Shown piece by piece: positions 11,362 through 23,394 of a DNA stretch of 64,000 nt; within the stretch, counting starts at the first letter, position 1; every line of letters begins with the position of its first letter. The DNA comes from Warburgia ugandensis (taxonomy: Eukaryota; Streptophyta; Magnoliopsida; Canellales; Canellaceae): positions 77,447,944 to 77,511,943 of the forward strand of contig CP141130.1 of assembly GCA_035236585.1 (NCBI GenBank), in the 5' to 3' direction. The notes under the pieces were generated by a model that made no database searches, had not been told where the DNA came from, and worked only from the letters and a program-made list of their open reading frames with translations. Made by a program: the position numbers and the translations under genes.

Positions 11362-12924
11362 CTAGCCCACACTTCTATTCCTCCTCTGCACAATAACGGC
11401 TTTCAAAGGATTCCTCATAACAACAGTAAATTCACTCTTCTCCGACATGTCAACCTCTTCTCCCTCCTTAGTCTTCCACTCAAATTCCCGAACCAAATTT
11501 CCCACAAAAAACTCAAGATGAAGAATGGCAAGTCCAAAAGCAGGACAAATCCTCCTTCCCACCCCAAATGGCATCATTTTGATCTCCTTAGTCCCAGTAA
11601 TATCAATTTCTCCCTCCAAAAATCTCTCCGGCTTAAATTCCAAAGGATCCTCCCACACTTTCCCATCCAAACCGATATCACCAATTGTAAAATTCACAGT
11701 GGAATTTTTCGGTATCAAATGCCCGTTCAAAATCACATCCTCCGACATCCCATGAGGAATCACAAAATGAGAAGGTGGGTGCCTCCTGAGACCCTCCAAA
11801 ATCACTGCCTTCAAATATGGCATCCTTTGTATTTCCTCCTCTTTAACAATCTTTTCGTCATTTCCTTTAACTGTCTCAATCTCTTGATATAGTCTAGCTT
11901 GTATCTCTTGATGCTTCACCAAGTTTGCCATGATCCACTGAAGTGCAGTAGCAGTTGTGTCCGTTCCACCATCTAGAAATTCTGCACAAAGGCTCACAAT
12001 TTCTCCTTCCTTGAGCTTTGTACTTCCCCCATTTTTTGGGAGCTCGAGATTGAAAAGTGAATCGACGTAAGAGAAGAGGAATTCTTTTTGGTTTTCTGCC
12101 TGAAAAGCTCTAGCTCTTATTAGAGGAATTAGAAGTTCTTCTTGTTGTCTGCGCATGTCTAAGAGCTCGTTCCACAGCTTGTGAAACAAGATTTTTCCAA
12201 CTCTGGGGAAGAAAGTGAAGACGTTATACTTGTAGGCATTCATCAGCATTCTCCGCTCCACATCTTCGATGGCGTGAACGGTTTTCTCATCAAGCTTTTG
12301 ACCGAAACACATGAGTAACACCAACGAAAACATGGTGTAACGGAAGTATTGGATGACACAGACGTCGCCACCCTTAGATTTATTTAGACTGTCGATCAAA
12401 AGGCGCAGGGCCCATTCACGGCCTTGTGAGAAAGACTTTATACGTGAAGGATGTAGAATTTCTGATGTGAGATTGCGGCGCAGGAGGCGCCACAGGGAGC
12501 CATAGGTGGATAAGGTGACGTTGTGCTGATCGCTACGGATTATCCGGCCAACTTCGGTGGACGGTGGGCGATCAGCAAATGCAATACTGTTTTGGATTAA
12601 GGCTTGGTGGGCCAGATTTTGATCGGTTATGAAGATGTTTAGGCGTGGACCCACATAGAAGGTGAAGATTGGACCATATCTGGATCGTAGGCGACGTAGT
12701 AGGGGCCCAAAGTTGAGGGGTTCTGCATTGATTAATGATTTGGATAGGAGGTGGAGGTTGCCCAACAGAGGCAGACGTGGCGGGCCGGGGGGTAGGTGGA
12801 AGCTATTGCTATTCTCCTTCCTGGCTAAAATGGTTGCGTTGGGAAGGAGTAATTTCAGGGTAAGACAGATTAAGAGAGAGAGGAAGGTGAAGAACCAGAT
12901 GGCCATGGCCATGGAGTTAGCCAA
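11362..12924 (-). CDS. CYP89A: cytochrome P450, CYP89 type (intronless)
   Basis: A single 520-residue open frame, the usual length of an ER-anchored plant P450. These enzymes insert one oxygen atom into a substrate using electrons from cytochrome P450 reductase. Visible landmarks: an N-terminal membrane anchor (about 6-30), a proline-rich hinge PPGPPR at 45-50, the C-helix WRLLRRNL at 145-152, the I-helix oxygen-binding motif GGTDTT at 319-324, ExxR (E377/R380), PERF at 432-435, and the heme loop FGVGRRICPA at 453-462 with Cys460 as ligand. The residue after Cys-Pro is Ala where Gly is more usual. Lack of introns, FLDGGTDTTATALQW and GLAILHLEFFV point to CYP89. Some CYP89 enzymes act in chlorophyll breakdown, but substrate cannot be read from sequence here. 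A second Met (residue 5) could also start. A dead partial copy lies downstream. Confidence 0.92.
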   Translation of the reverse strand: MANSMAMAIWFFTFLSLLICLTLKLLLPNATILARKENSNSFHLPPGPPRLPLLGNLHLLSKSLINAEPLNFGPLLRRLRSRYGPIFTFYVGPRLNIFITDQNLAHQALIQNSIAFADRPPSTEVGRIIRSDQHNVTLSTYGSLWRLLRRNLTSEILHPSRIKSFSQGREWALRLLIDSLNKSKGGDVCVIQYFRYTMFSLVLLMCFGQKLDEKTVHAIEDVERRMLMNAYKYNVFTFFPRVGKILFHKLWNELLDMRRQQEELLIPLIRARAFQAENQKEFLFSYVDSLFNLELPKNGGSTKLKEGEIVSLCAEFLDGGTDTTATALQWIMANLVKHQEIQARLYQEIETVKGNDEKIVKEEEIQRMPYLKAVILEGLRRHPPSHFVIPHGMSEDVILNGHLIPKNSTVNFTIGDIGLDGKVWEDPLEFKPERFLEGEIDITGTKEIKMMPFGVGRRICPAFGLAILHLEFFVGNLVREFEWKTKEGEEVDMSEKSEFTVVMRNPLKAVIVQRRNRSVG

Positions 12925-13202
12925 GTGAGGCTGCGGTGGTTGGTTTGCTTTGCTTGTACTTGCTTCTTATGTAGGTTTCTTGATCTCCTCTGGGCTTCCA
13001 TGCATTGACTGACTTGTGAGTCGTTCAGTAGACCCAAGTCAGTATCGATGGATGTATCTATCATTATAGTATCCGGTCTACATCCATTATCCTCCACTAG
13101 AAGTTATTTCCACAGCTATAATGTCTTCTTTTGGTGGACGTCTCACACATTCCATTAAACGATATGTAAATTTTACAACTTTACAAAATGACATGCTAAA
13201 AA

Positions 13203-13381
13203 GGGGAGCCTTGGCACAATGATAAGGTTGTGGTCATGTGACCTTGAGATCACAGGTTTAAAGTGTGGAAATAGTCTCTTAGAAAAATGCAAGGTAAGGC
13301 TGCATATTATAGACCTCTGTAGTCCATCCCTTCCCTGACCCTGCATAAGTGGGAGCTTCGTGCACTGGGACTGTCTGTTTT
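13203..13381 (+). mobile_element. Au-type SINE, full length
   Basis: Begins GGGGAGCCTTGGCACAATG (A-box region), has a B-box-like AGGTTTAAAG, the conserved body TGCAAGGTAAGGCTGCAT, and ends in a short T run. It is flanked by 17-bp direct repeats with one mismatch, TTACAAAATGACATGCT at 13181 and TTACAAAATGACAAGCT at 13380, which are target-site duplications. Confidence 0.9.
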
Positions 13382-15404
13382 ACAAAATGACAAGCTCCTC
13401 AACACCCACTTGATTATGACAATACCCACTTGATCATGACACAAAACATTAGTGAGTACATTGGAGGAGATCACAGGACCCGTCCAAAACATTGCACTCA
13501 ACTCACTGAATCGACCATTTATCTACTTGTTAGCCACTAGATTACCTTTTCTGTAGACCTGCAAAAAGGAAACAGATACCAAATAACTAAGAAGAAGCTG
13601 ACATTCACTGTTTTCCTTTGCCCGAGTAGTTAATGGTTGCATAGTTGCATGCCCTTGATTACAATCTGAGAATGGCCGCACAGCTAGAAATGAGAGATGT
13701 TGAGTTGTTCGGCATGTTTAAGTCTAGAAAGCAAAGCTTGACACACAGAAATGCTGTTACATTTCCTTCCAATTATGTCTTGAAGTTATTCGTAATGTTA
13801 TAAGGTTTGTCGAGCTCTTTGCCCGGTTTCATGGTTACCAAATTTTACGAATAGTTTCACAAGCAAACAAGCGAGAACCCTTCGAAATGTGGATAACGAA
13901 GGGATGACTTTCATGTGAAACGCCAGTACTTTTCTGCAACTGAGACTACGACATGAAAGAGTCATGATACGGCCAAAGACATGATCCAACCCTTCATTTC
14001 TACTCCCATCTCGGCCATGCCCCCATAGATAACTGTAACAGCAAGTCCCTTTTCTACAACTGAAGCCAATAACAAGTGCTAGGATGATCCAGTGGACGAG
14101 ATTCTTGGCCATGCCTTACCTAAGATATCGTGGGCAGATGAAGCTTCGGATCAACGGTTACACTTATAGTTTCAGAGTCATGGTAAGTGTGTCCCACTTA
14201 AGAGACTACTACAGTGATGCAACGGGCCTCTTTTTTTATCATTTTAATCACTCATAAGCACCAGAGATAATGTAGATTTGTTTAGTCATGGATCTTGTCT
14301 GATAACCCAAATCTTATCTGATAACAACCAGACCTTGGCTTTTACCGAGAAGTTTCACTCTTGACTATGGAGTCCAAGAGAAAAGAAGGATTAGTTTGCT
14401 AATTCCACATGGAAGTTTCCGGCCCCAACTGAGTTGATACGCCAAGACTAAATTATATGTGGATGGGAGTAGAGGCTGCTGAGGGGTCCGAACAAGTAAA
14501 GGTTTTTTGAAAGATCTAAACCCTCCATCGTGTTTTGTTGTGCAGAAATTAGGTATCATACTAAAAATCAAATCCTTCGATGATTTTAACCGCTTGTTTT
14601 TGTGCTTTTAAAAGAATTAATGAAAATAGATGGCGGTAAATTTTGATGAAAATATACAAGAGCTAAAAGTACATAATGGGCATAAAATTTGATTCCTAAT
14701 CTATCTAAGCCTTTTAATGTATGTTGAGTGACTTAGATCTACCAGAAATTGAGTCAATATGCAAGCAAAGTGTAAATGGCCAGCCCACTTACCACCCATA
14801 TTAATATCTTCAAATGTCTGCCGCGTGAGGATGATAGAGCCCACCATGATCTAATAACTACAAGGTTAGCTCATCCAAACGTGGCCCATTTCCTGCAAAA
14901 GTTGAGACTTAAGACTACACGGCAACTTGACCGACCTGCCATGGACATGAGAAAGTTGATGCTATGAGGACTGCTAGGGCAAAGGCTGGGCGATTCACTA
15001 GAAATGCCTTTCATTATTTGCATGGAGGGACGCACTTTGTATGGTCGGATTAATTGATCTGATTGTTCTCAAATTCACAATGTCTAAGTGAGCTTAGCAA
15101 CCTCAAGGCCATGTTTTTGGGACTTGGACTGTTGTTTAGATAAAGCTTTAGCTATTCATTAATTACTTGCGATAAAAATCTATACTTTTTTGGATGTTAG
15201 AATTATCCTGATTACTTCTTGTTTGAAATACTACACATTCAGGACTAGAGCAATCAGACGAGGAGATTCAACATTTAAAGATGAGCCCTTCGTGAGAAAA
15301 ATGAGAGGCACCTCTAGAGAGGTATCTTATGAGACCTTTGGCCATTCCTCCACTTTTATAGTTACATATATCAAATATGGTTCCAGCAGGAATTCATGCT
15401 CTGA
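13382..15404. other. intergenic, no gene seen
   Basis: No frame with a recognisable product on either strand. The only similarity noticed is a loose one between about 14505-14640 and 15630-15760 (GATCTAA, then ACCRCTTG, then a poly-A-like run), possibly two old copies of a short repeat. Confidence 0.5.
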
Positions 15405-15405
15405 A

Positions 15406-15574
15406 GGGGAGTCTTGGCACAACGGTAAAAGTTGTCGTCATGTGACCTTGAGGTCACGGGTTCAAGGCATGGAATCAGCCTCTTGCAAAATGCAAGGTAA
15501 GGCCTTTGTGGTCTCTGCCCCTTTCCTGAAACCCCCCATAGGCGTGAGCTTCGTGCAGCAGGGCTGCCCCTTTT
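15406..15574 (+). mobile_element. Au-type SINE, full length
   Basis: Complete head (GTCTTGGCACAACGGTAAAA), B-box GGGTTCAAGGC, body and T-rich end. Flanked by AGGAATTCATGCTC (15388) and AGGAATCCATGCTC (15575), a 14-bp target-site duplication with one mismatch. Confidence 0.92.
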
Positions 15575-15588
15575 AGGAATCCATGCTC

Positions 15589-17040
15589 AAAAGCATGAAA
15601 AGAGTCTGCACTATCATTTTTTTACTCTTTTGTTTGGAAGATCTAAGCCTATCATCATGTTAGGATAACTCCAATAAATCAATTAATTTGGATGATCTAA
15701 CCACTTGCTTTGTATCTTTAAAAAAAAATTATTTTTTTACCAAGAAAATCGATACGCATAATTTTCAGCTCACCAAACGTAGACTAAAAACATCATGAAA
15801 TTTTATATTTAGAAGATATGCTTTGAATATGGACTCCTTCCAAAGCACGCTATGGACTAAGGTGTTGGCTCGTCAACTCAATTAGTGAGCGAGAAAATTT
15901 CTAGTGGAGAAGAAATAATGACATCCTGTCCCGTTCTTGTTCTTGGACTTCCTTGCTGATCTTGACTGGCACCAAAGTTAGTCTAGGAGAAAACCATGTT
16001 CGGTGGTTATGAAGCCACAAGATCAGTGGTCTAGATAGTAGTTCATTCCTGTTCCGCGTAAATTGATTAGTTTATGGAAATTTGAGTTGCACGAGCTGGT
16101 CTAGGAGATAGTACTAGTGCATTCCTGCTGCTCGTAAGTTGAATGGTTTATGCAAAACTGATCAGTTGCATATATCCAGTCTCCTCGATCAAAGACTACA
16201 AACTCGACTCATTGATCAAAGAGATGCATAATATATTGTTTCCAATAGTTTCCAGAGAAATATTAGATAAAGGGTCTAAGCTTTGGGTGACCTAGGCCTG
16301 AGATATCCGACGGATAAAATACCCATGAAAATGATGATCATAATTATCAACGTACGTAAGAGCTAACTGGTTTGATGCTAAGGACCTTATGGTCGTTTGA
16401 TTCTTGTTCATTGGTAAGTTTTAGATACAATCAATGCAACGCCAATGAAGCGATCCAAAGCATTCACCAGGCATATTGTAATGTAAATGTGTTGTTGATG
16501 AGAAATTTCATGTATCAGCACTGTGAACCAACCTAATGTTCATTCCAAAGGAAAAAAGGGGGGGGGGGGGGGGGGAATTTTCTGAACATCCATTTTAGGA
16601 CCCACAGCAAGGATGCCAGGATTATTCTGTGAAAGCAGTCCATATCCTTACATTCACCGACCCTTAGATTTTAACAGAAGATAGGGTAGAAGGAAGAGAT
16701 ATAAGAGACAGGAGACTGGATATCCTTGCAAAACTTTTCGGTCCTGTAGGGAAGACCTTTTGCTACTGATGTAGGTAACGCAAGAGGTTAGGAACTGCTG
16801 TTTTGGTTACAATTAACCCCGTTGTCCTTGAACGGCTTACATCTTCCAAAAAGGCTACAGAAGCAGTAGATGCAGTGTCTACTTCTTTCGACACTCGTGA
16901 GTCTGCTACTGCAACGCATTTCAATAGATCATAACCAACTGGATGGTGAGATTTTGATGTTATTTTTTATCCAGGATGTGGGTCACTAGATGAATGATTT
17001 GAATCAGTTTTACTGATGCATTACTTTAGCTTGATTAAGG
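15589..17040. other. intergenic, no gene seen; 18-base G run
   Basis: No recognisable coding potential. A homopolymer of 18 G residues at 16558-16575 is the only sharp feature. Confidence 0.5.
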
Positions 17041-17041
17041 A

Positions 17042-17194
17042 GGTAAGCCTTGGTGCAACAGTAGAGTTGTTGTCGTGTGGCTTTGAGGTTACAAGTTCGA
17101 GGCATAGAAATGGCCTCTTGCAATACAAAGTAAATTGTCTACTATTAACCCTTTGTATTCTACCTCTTCCTCAAACCCTAGACTGCCCATTTTT
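17042..17194 (+). mobile_element. Au-type SINE, degenerate
   Basis: The head GTAAGCCTTGGTGCAACAGT and B-box AAGTTCGAGG are visible, with a decayed body. The 10-bp direct repeat ATTACTTTAG occurs at 17020 and again at 17195, consistent with a target-site duplication. Confidence 0.8.
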
Positions 17195-17344
17195 ATTACT
17201 TTAGTAGGATGACTATACGCTTCTGGAAAGAGAAATAATGCCAACTTATAGATGGATCATGCTGATGAACCATCCACCAAACTTCTAACTTCACCCAGAA
17301 TTGTAACCGTTTAGGTTTTTCAGCGGAAGGTTAAAATATGAAAG

Positions 17345-17925
17345 AAAAAGGGAAAAATACATTTTATTACCTTTATCTATCATTTTGTTACATTTTAGTC
17401 CTCGACTTTTATTTGCATATTAGTTCTTTTATCCAATGTCTATCTAAGAGCATCAATGGACATCGATGGATGTCTAAAATGTGCCCAATAATGTACATTA
17501 TAATGTTTTAGAATATTTGTTTGCAAGATTTGTCCAAGTGCTAAAGTGAAAAATACAATAGTTTAGGGACTAAATTGTTGTTTGCAAATAATTTTGTATC
17601 TCTCGAGCTAAGATGGCTGGAGCTTTTCTCCAATGAGATCTAATACCCTTCTCATTAGATTTTACAAATTAGTTTTCAAATTTAGAATTTTGAAGCCCTG
17701 ATCTGCTGCCCTTGAAGTTTGAGTGATTTTCATTGAAAAATATACTCAAATCTCGAGCATGAAGACGATTGGAGTTTTTCACCAATAAGATTTAAAATCT
17801 CCATATGATCCCCTTTTCCTTGGAGTTTTGCAAAAAAGTTTTCAAGATCTAGAATCCAAAAGTTCCTGTCTATAAACCCTCAAAATTTGGATGATTTATT
17901 TGGATTTCTTTGGGCCTATTTCTAG
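17345..17925 (+). repeat. dispersed repeat, copy 1 (unclassified)
   Basis: This stretch aligns over its length with 35415-36010. Shared landmarks are TTTAGTCC...CTTTTAT, ACATTATAATGTTTTAGAAT, CAATAGTTTAGG, TTTTGTATCT and GACTGGAGCTTT-like/ATGGCTGGAGCTTT. No coding potential or terminal repeats were found. It is probably an old interspersed element of unknown class. Confidence 0.6.
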
Positions 17926-18350
17926 AAGCCCAAGTTGAAGGTTACATGGGCCTTAATACTACCTGCCAAACCTAGGAATCCTTGCAATGACAAACTTGGG
18001 CAATTCATTGATGGCCAGAATCAAACTTGTTCATCAACAAACCCACCAAAATCTAATGGCCAAGAATATGACTTAGCCATTAACTCCTTGGTGCCTATTT
18101 GGTTGGTTGAAAATTGATTTTAAGGGAAAAAGGAATTCGACATGGAAACTATTTTATGCCTTGAAACTGAATTATTATAGATTTCAATTTCAAGGCCATA
18201 ACACTTTTCACTTAGAGATCTTTTGTCTCTGAAAATCAATTTTTGTTTTTTTCTTGACAACTACTGATGACATGATATAGATTATCGAATAAGTAGAATG
18301 AACTCATAATAACAACAATCACTATAATTAACTACCAAAAAATGATGTAA

Positions 18351-20882
18351 CACTATTAAACTAGAGGATTTTAAAGATGGTTAGAAATATATATTTTAAG
18401 ATAGTTTCAAAATTGTATTCTATCCCACTATCTTAGAAAAGTGGTTGAAAATAAGATAATTTTCAAAACCATCTTAAAAAGCTTTTAAAGATGGTTTTCC
18501 AATCCAATTTAAAATTTTTTAAGATGGTTTTTAAAATAGTATTTTTAAACTCTCTTTTTTAAGACATTTTTGGAAATCTATCTCTTAAAAAAAATTTAAT
18601 TTTTAACATGGTTGTCACTAATTATCTTTAAAAAAATTTAAGACAGTTATAGAAACCATCTTAAAAAGATTTTTTAAAGACAATTTTTTTAACCATCTTT
18701 AACAAGTCTACATTCTTAAAAAGAATGTAAAAACTTGCTTTTAATGTTCCAGCTATTACAATATACCTTCACATTCAATATATAAAAAAATCAACATCAA
18801 CATCCACATTCAACATTAATATCTTCATGCTATTACAATTTTTTTACAATCTTCCACACTTTTAGCATCCAAATCTAGCATAAAAAAATTAAACGACATA
18901 AAAAAAAAAAAAAAAAAAAATTCTATAAGTAAAGACCTACATCAACACTTCTCTATACACACCCTTTTACTTCTTCACTCTAATATCTACTTATTCAAAG
19001 TAAAGTCCTACATCCATACTCTAATATATCATCATTCAAACAAACAAACAAATAAAAAATAGAAGATACATCAACATTCACTTTTTAATGAATCTTGGAA
19101 TAAGGGAAAAATACTATAGACCTTTACAAGCACATGTTTTACTTACTCAGTTAATATTTTCTTCAAATTTTATCTTAATTACCTACAAGTTAGACATGTA
19201 GTTGTATCCTTGTATTCCTTTATATACGAGATGTTGTCATTGGGGTAAGCATGTATTTTCTCATATTTCAATCCTTGTGCAGTAATGGATTTATTTGCCT
19301 CTCATGTAGACCTTACTAGTTTGTTCTCCTTCCATAATATTTTGCCTACCACTTTCAAGATTTCTGTAAAAACTTGATTTCAAAAATCAAATATTGATTT
19401 TATGTTGTAGTTCAACTATTGCAGACAACTTGGTATAGTTTGCACCCCCATTGTACAATGGGTCATCAACTTCTTCTTCATGTAGTATGTAATAATTTAG
19501 GATCTTCTTGAAAGTCCTCATATGCATTTTAAAACATTGATGCAATGTACTATCTGTGACAATTCCTACAATGTCTTCATATTCACATCTTTTTGCCTTT
19601 GTTGAGGGCCTTTAAGGTAGTTCTTTTCTATGTTAGATCTAGGGGTGATAAATTTCACTCACTTCATTGAAGCACAAATGTTATCTCAACTCCCCTACAG
19701 TTTCCTTTCCCATATTTCCACATCTTGCATGGACAACACATTCATTTACAATTTGCACTCCTTTCAAGCCCTTTAGTTACACTCTATAAAAAAATTTCTT
19801 TCCTCTTGATATTCTCCAAATGATCTTTCCATGATCACTAAGCATATTCATCTATTTTGACAGCCAAAAATAGAAGCTCAATGATGTATTTTAAATATTA
19901 AAATAATGAATTATTGATTAGGCATTTTAGCTGGCAATGGATGTGTGAAGAAAACATGAGAAAAAACTTATCATGCATGGAGATTTTTCAACTCTAGTGA
20001 GACAAAAACATTGATGTAAACATGCATGACAAATCCATATAAAGTAGGAAAAACTTTAGGAAAGTAATTTTCTATCTATAATTGCACAAATAAAAGATGA
20101 GACAAGGAAGAAATACTTACTCACTTCGATTTCCCCGAGATAGTACAAGTTCAAATACAAATCGTACGTTTAATCCACTTCAATTGTTGGTTTTTAGTTG
20201 AAGCTAGCCAAAGCCATAATGTAGATAGCTGAGCTTCAGGGCGATATAATCTAATGCAATTGGATGAAGACAGATGAATGGGAGATGGTAAAGAAAAGAT
20301 GTATGAACTTTTCATATAATGTCTAGTTTTTTAAGACAGTTAAGATGGTTTTGCAAAATTGTCTCCTTAAGTAGGTTTTTGAGACAGCTTTTAAAAATTA
20401 TCTTCTTAAATAGCTTTTTTTAGATAATTTTTTAACGTCTTATTAGTCAATTTTTTTAACAAGATTTTTCTAACAGTCTTTTTAACCTTAAACTTTTAAG
20501 ATGGTTTTTCTGATTGTCTTATAATTAGTTTTTTTAATATGAATTTTTTAACTAACTTCTTAATTAAGTTTTTTTATGATGGTTTTATCTGACCATCTTC
20601 TTAGGAAGGACCTTTAAGATGGTTTTGGATAACCTTATTTTTAAACAGGCTATTTTTTTAATATAGTTTTCTCTAACTGTTTTCTTAAGTTCTTCCCATG
20701 AAACTCTTCAAAAAATTTAACTCCCCCCAATAACATTTCAAGACAGTTTTTGACAAATTGTTTTGTCCAATGGGACATTTTAAGATGAATTTTTGTAACC
20801 GTCTTAGAATTTTCTAATAAGACAGTTCTTAAAAACCGTCTCCTCTTTTTTTTTGTCTTGAAAAACACTAATTTTAGTTGTG
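18351..20882. mobile_element. CACTA (En/Spm) transposon, non-autonomous
   Basis: The left end CACTATTAAACTAGAGG pairs as an imperfect terminal inverted repeat with the right end, which reads CACAACTAAAATTAGTG on the minus strand. Both sides are flanked by the 3-bp repeat TAA (18348-18350 and 20883-20885), the target-site length of this superfamily. Both subterminal zones (about 18360-18730 and 20320-20860) are packed with variants of TTTAAGATGGTTTT in both orientations, as in CACTA ends where transposase binds. The central part has no long open frame, so the copy depends on enzymes from elsewhere. Confidence 0.75.
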
Positions 20883-20939
20883 TAATCTCTTGAAAATTTT
20901 CATATTCAACTAAAATTTTCTCTCTTCTTTTTCATTTTT

Positions 20940-21015
20940 TAAAAACGATGAGTGAATTTGAACCCACAACCTCCTGATAGATAATGTAGCTTAATCAACT
21001 TAGCTAAGTTTTAAA
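20940..21015 (-). repeat. tRNA-like SINE remnant (same family as 4536)
   Basis: On the minus strand an A-box-like TTAGCTAAGTTGATTAAGC is followed by GGAGGTTGTGGGTTCAAATTC. It parallels the remnant in the seipin intron in sequence and spacing. Confidence 0.4.
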
Positions 21016-21743
21016 ACCAAATTTGACTACAAAATGTTTAAGAAACATGCAATTATAAATTTGTAATGATTTGAATTTTTTCCCCTTGGTGTTTTGTTGT
21101 CATTTTCTTTTATTTTGATTAGAAACATGGTTTGGACTTCAATACTTGACTCAATTTATTTTATTCTCATTTTTTGTACTAATGTTTATTTCAACTTGAA
21201 ACCCTTGCAAATATATGGAATCAATTATAAGGCAAGTATGAAGGGTTGTTGAACCTTAGGATTGGAAAGAATTATCTGCCAAATCTAAGGGAGTTTTTGC
21301 TTTTTTAAATAAAAACTAGAACTAAAAGAAAGCAAAGTAAATTAAATATAAGATGATAGGAAGTAGCTTAGGAATTGTGAATTTACCAAAAGAATCATGT
21401 TAATGTTTCTTATTGCTTAAAAATGGGTATAAACTAGAAGCCTTTGCTACAAGCTTCTTCTTTTTTTTTAAAAGAAGAAACAAGTACTCTAATAGCATGG
21501 CCTATCTAGATTGGCATCAATCGTTTATAAACAGCAGGCATGAATTATTTAATCCTAGTATAACCTATCCAAGCAAGAATTCACTCATAGATAAAAATCA
21601 TTCCATAAACATCTCACGTAAATTGCAAGTATTAGACTTGAAACAAGATAAAAACATTAAAATCATTCTTCAAAGGGATTTATACACACTTATCATCCAT
21701 GAAATGATCCTAGTCTTTGTTGTCCAGAGATTTATGGACAGCT
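21016..21743. other. intergenic, no gene seen
   Basis: AT-rich. A 110-codon open frame near 21413-21745 shows no recognisable domain and is likely spurious. Confidence 0.45.
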
Positions 21744-21923
21744 AAAAAGGGCCGCCCCGGTGCATGAAGCTCCTACATATGCAGGTCTAGGGAAAGGGTA
21801 GACCACAAGGGTCAATAGTACGCAGCCTTACCTTGTATTTTGTAATAAGCTGTTTTCACTCCTTGAACCTGTGGCCTCAAGGTCATACGATGACAACTCT
21901 ACCATTGCGCCAAAGCTCTCCTT
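21744..21923 (-). mobile_element. Au-type SINE, near full length
   Basis: Read on the minus strand it has the head GGAGAGCTTTGGCGCAATGG, B-box GGTTCAAGG, body and terminal T run (A run on + at 21744). No convincing target-site duplication. Confidence 0.88.
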
Positions 21924-22900
21924 CAGAAGATTTCTAAGATGTAACCCAGAATATGAACGGCTGGAACAGGAACGCAACATCTACTTTAGTGCCTCTAAAT
22001 TTATGTGCTAATCCATACCAGTAAAACACCACATACACGACTGACCATATCGCTAATCTATGCTCGCTGGAAGCATTGGTCAAGGTCAACTTCCGATGGA
22101 GTGGAGAAAATATCCGGGTGCAGTTCTGAAAATTCTTGAGTGGGCTTTTGTTTAGATAACTTGCTTATCAATTTTCATTTCCACGCCATGGAACCAGACA
22201 AGACAAGTGTATGTCTTCAAAAAGAAAAGTCCAAAAGGAGATGATATTTGCAATTTTGTTTTCATGTGCTAACAACTATTTGGATTTTTGTTTTTAATGA
22301 GTTATAAGAACAATTTGGATTTGGTCTTCATGTGGTGATTAGAATTGTATAAGCAGTCAGCTTGATATTAGGATCATTGAGTGTGTTCAAGAGTGAAGCA
22401 GGACAGGGGGCTGGGGAACAGGCCCCTTGATCTTTTCAATAAGCGTGAAGTACGGACCAGAGAGTTGTCGAGAAAAAGACGAGGTTTCATCTGCACATGG
22501 CTTAATGAATTCATCACAAATATGCCATCTTGATATAATCCAACTCATGTCTGCAACAAAGGCACCCCCCCAACTTGGGCACTTCTACATGATGTTTGGC
22601 AAGCTATAACTCCAATTGGACCCACCGTTTGGAAGATCTATGCCATTCACAATCTTGGAGATGGGCTCTGCACCCAAGGGCCTGGATGGGGAATGGTTTG
22701 ATTCAATCAGCCAACAAGCTGGGCTCTGGCAGTAGTTCGATGGTACTGTTTCTAACTCTAACACACGCAGCACGCAAGGCCTGTAGGTTGTTCCGTCTGC
22801 AAAGCCAGCTGCCTGCTATTGGCCCTGTTTTTCCTAGTAATAGAATCCTCGGTACGTCCGATTTTACTAAGCCTTCTTAGTTCGTGCCGAGCCAGTTTCT
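21924..22900. other. intergenic, upstream of the USP-like gene
   Basis: No gene recognised. The last few hundred bases before 23098 turn pyrimidine-rich (TTCTCCTTCTTCC near 22960), like a plant leader. Confidence 0.45.
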
Positions 22901-23097
22901 CAGCCTTAACGCCATTCTCATCCTATTTAAGCACCAACAGGTCCCAAACAACTCCCTTTCTCCTTCTTCCAGCTACCCAGTTTTGCTCCCCTTCTCCACT
23001 CACGCTCTATCTCTCGCCAATGTTATCAGAAGCATACAGTCTAGGCTTAAAAAGTTGTACCAGGAACTTCCATTGCAGATCACCCGTCAGCTCTAAG

Positions 23098-23350
23098 ATG
23101 GACGAGGCAGGTGATTCGGCAGCGAAGCGCGGATCCGTTCCCAGCAGCAAGAGACCAACGCTAGCCAAAGACTTGGCATACCAAGACTCGCCAAGCTCGG
23201 CTTTGGCTACTAAACACCTGGTAGTGGTCATGGATGCACTCAAGGACTTCTCCGTTGAACCCTTGGAATGGGCTCTTAACCATGTCATCGAACCTGGCTA
23301 TGTCGTCACACTTTTAGGAGTAATGCCCTGGCTCAACCTTCCACGTAATC

Positions 23351-23394
<44 letters not shown>

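Noticed and set aside
22819-23097. N-terminal extension of the USP-like gene
   Set aside because: The frame is open, but the sequence is leader-like (Ser/Leu/Phe from pyrimidine-rich DNA), and the MDEAGD start at 23098 gives a compact protein.
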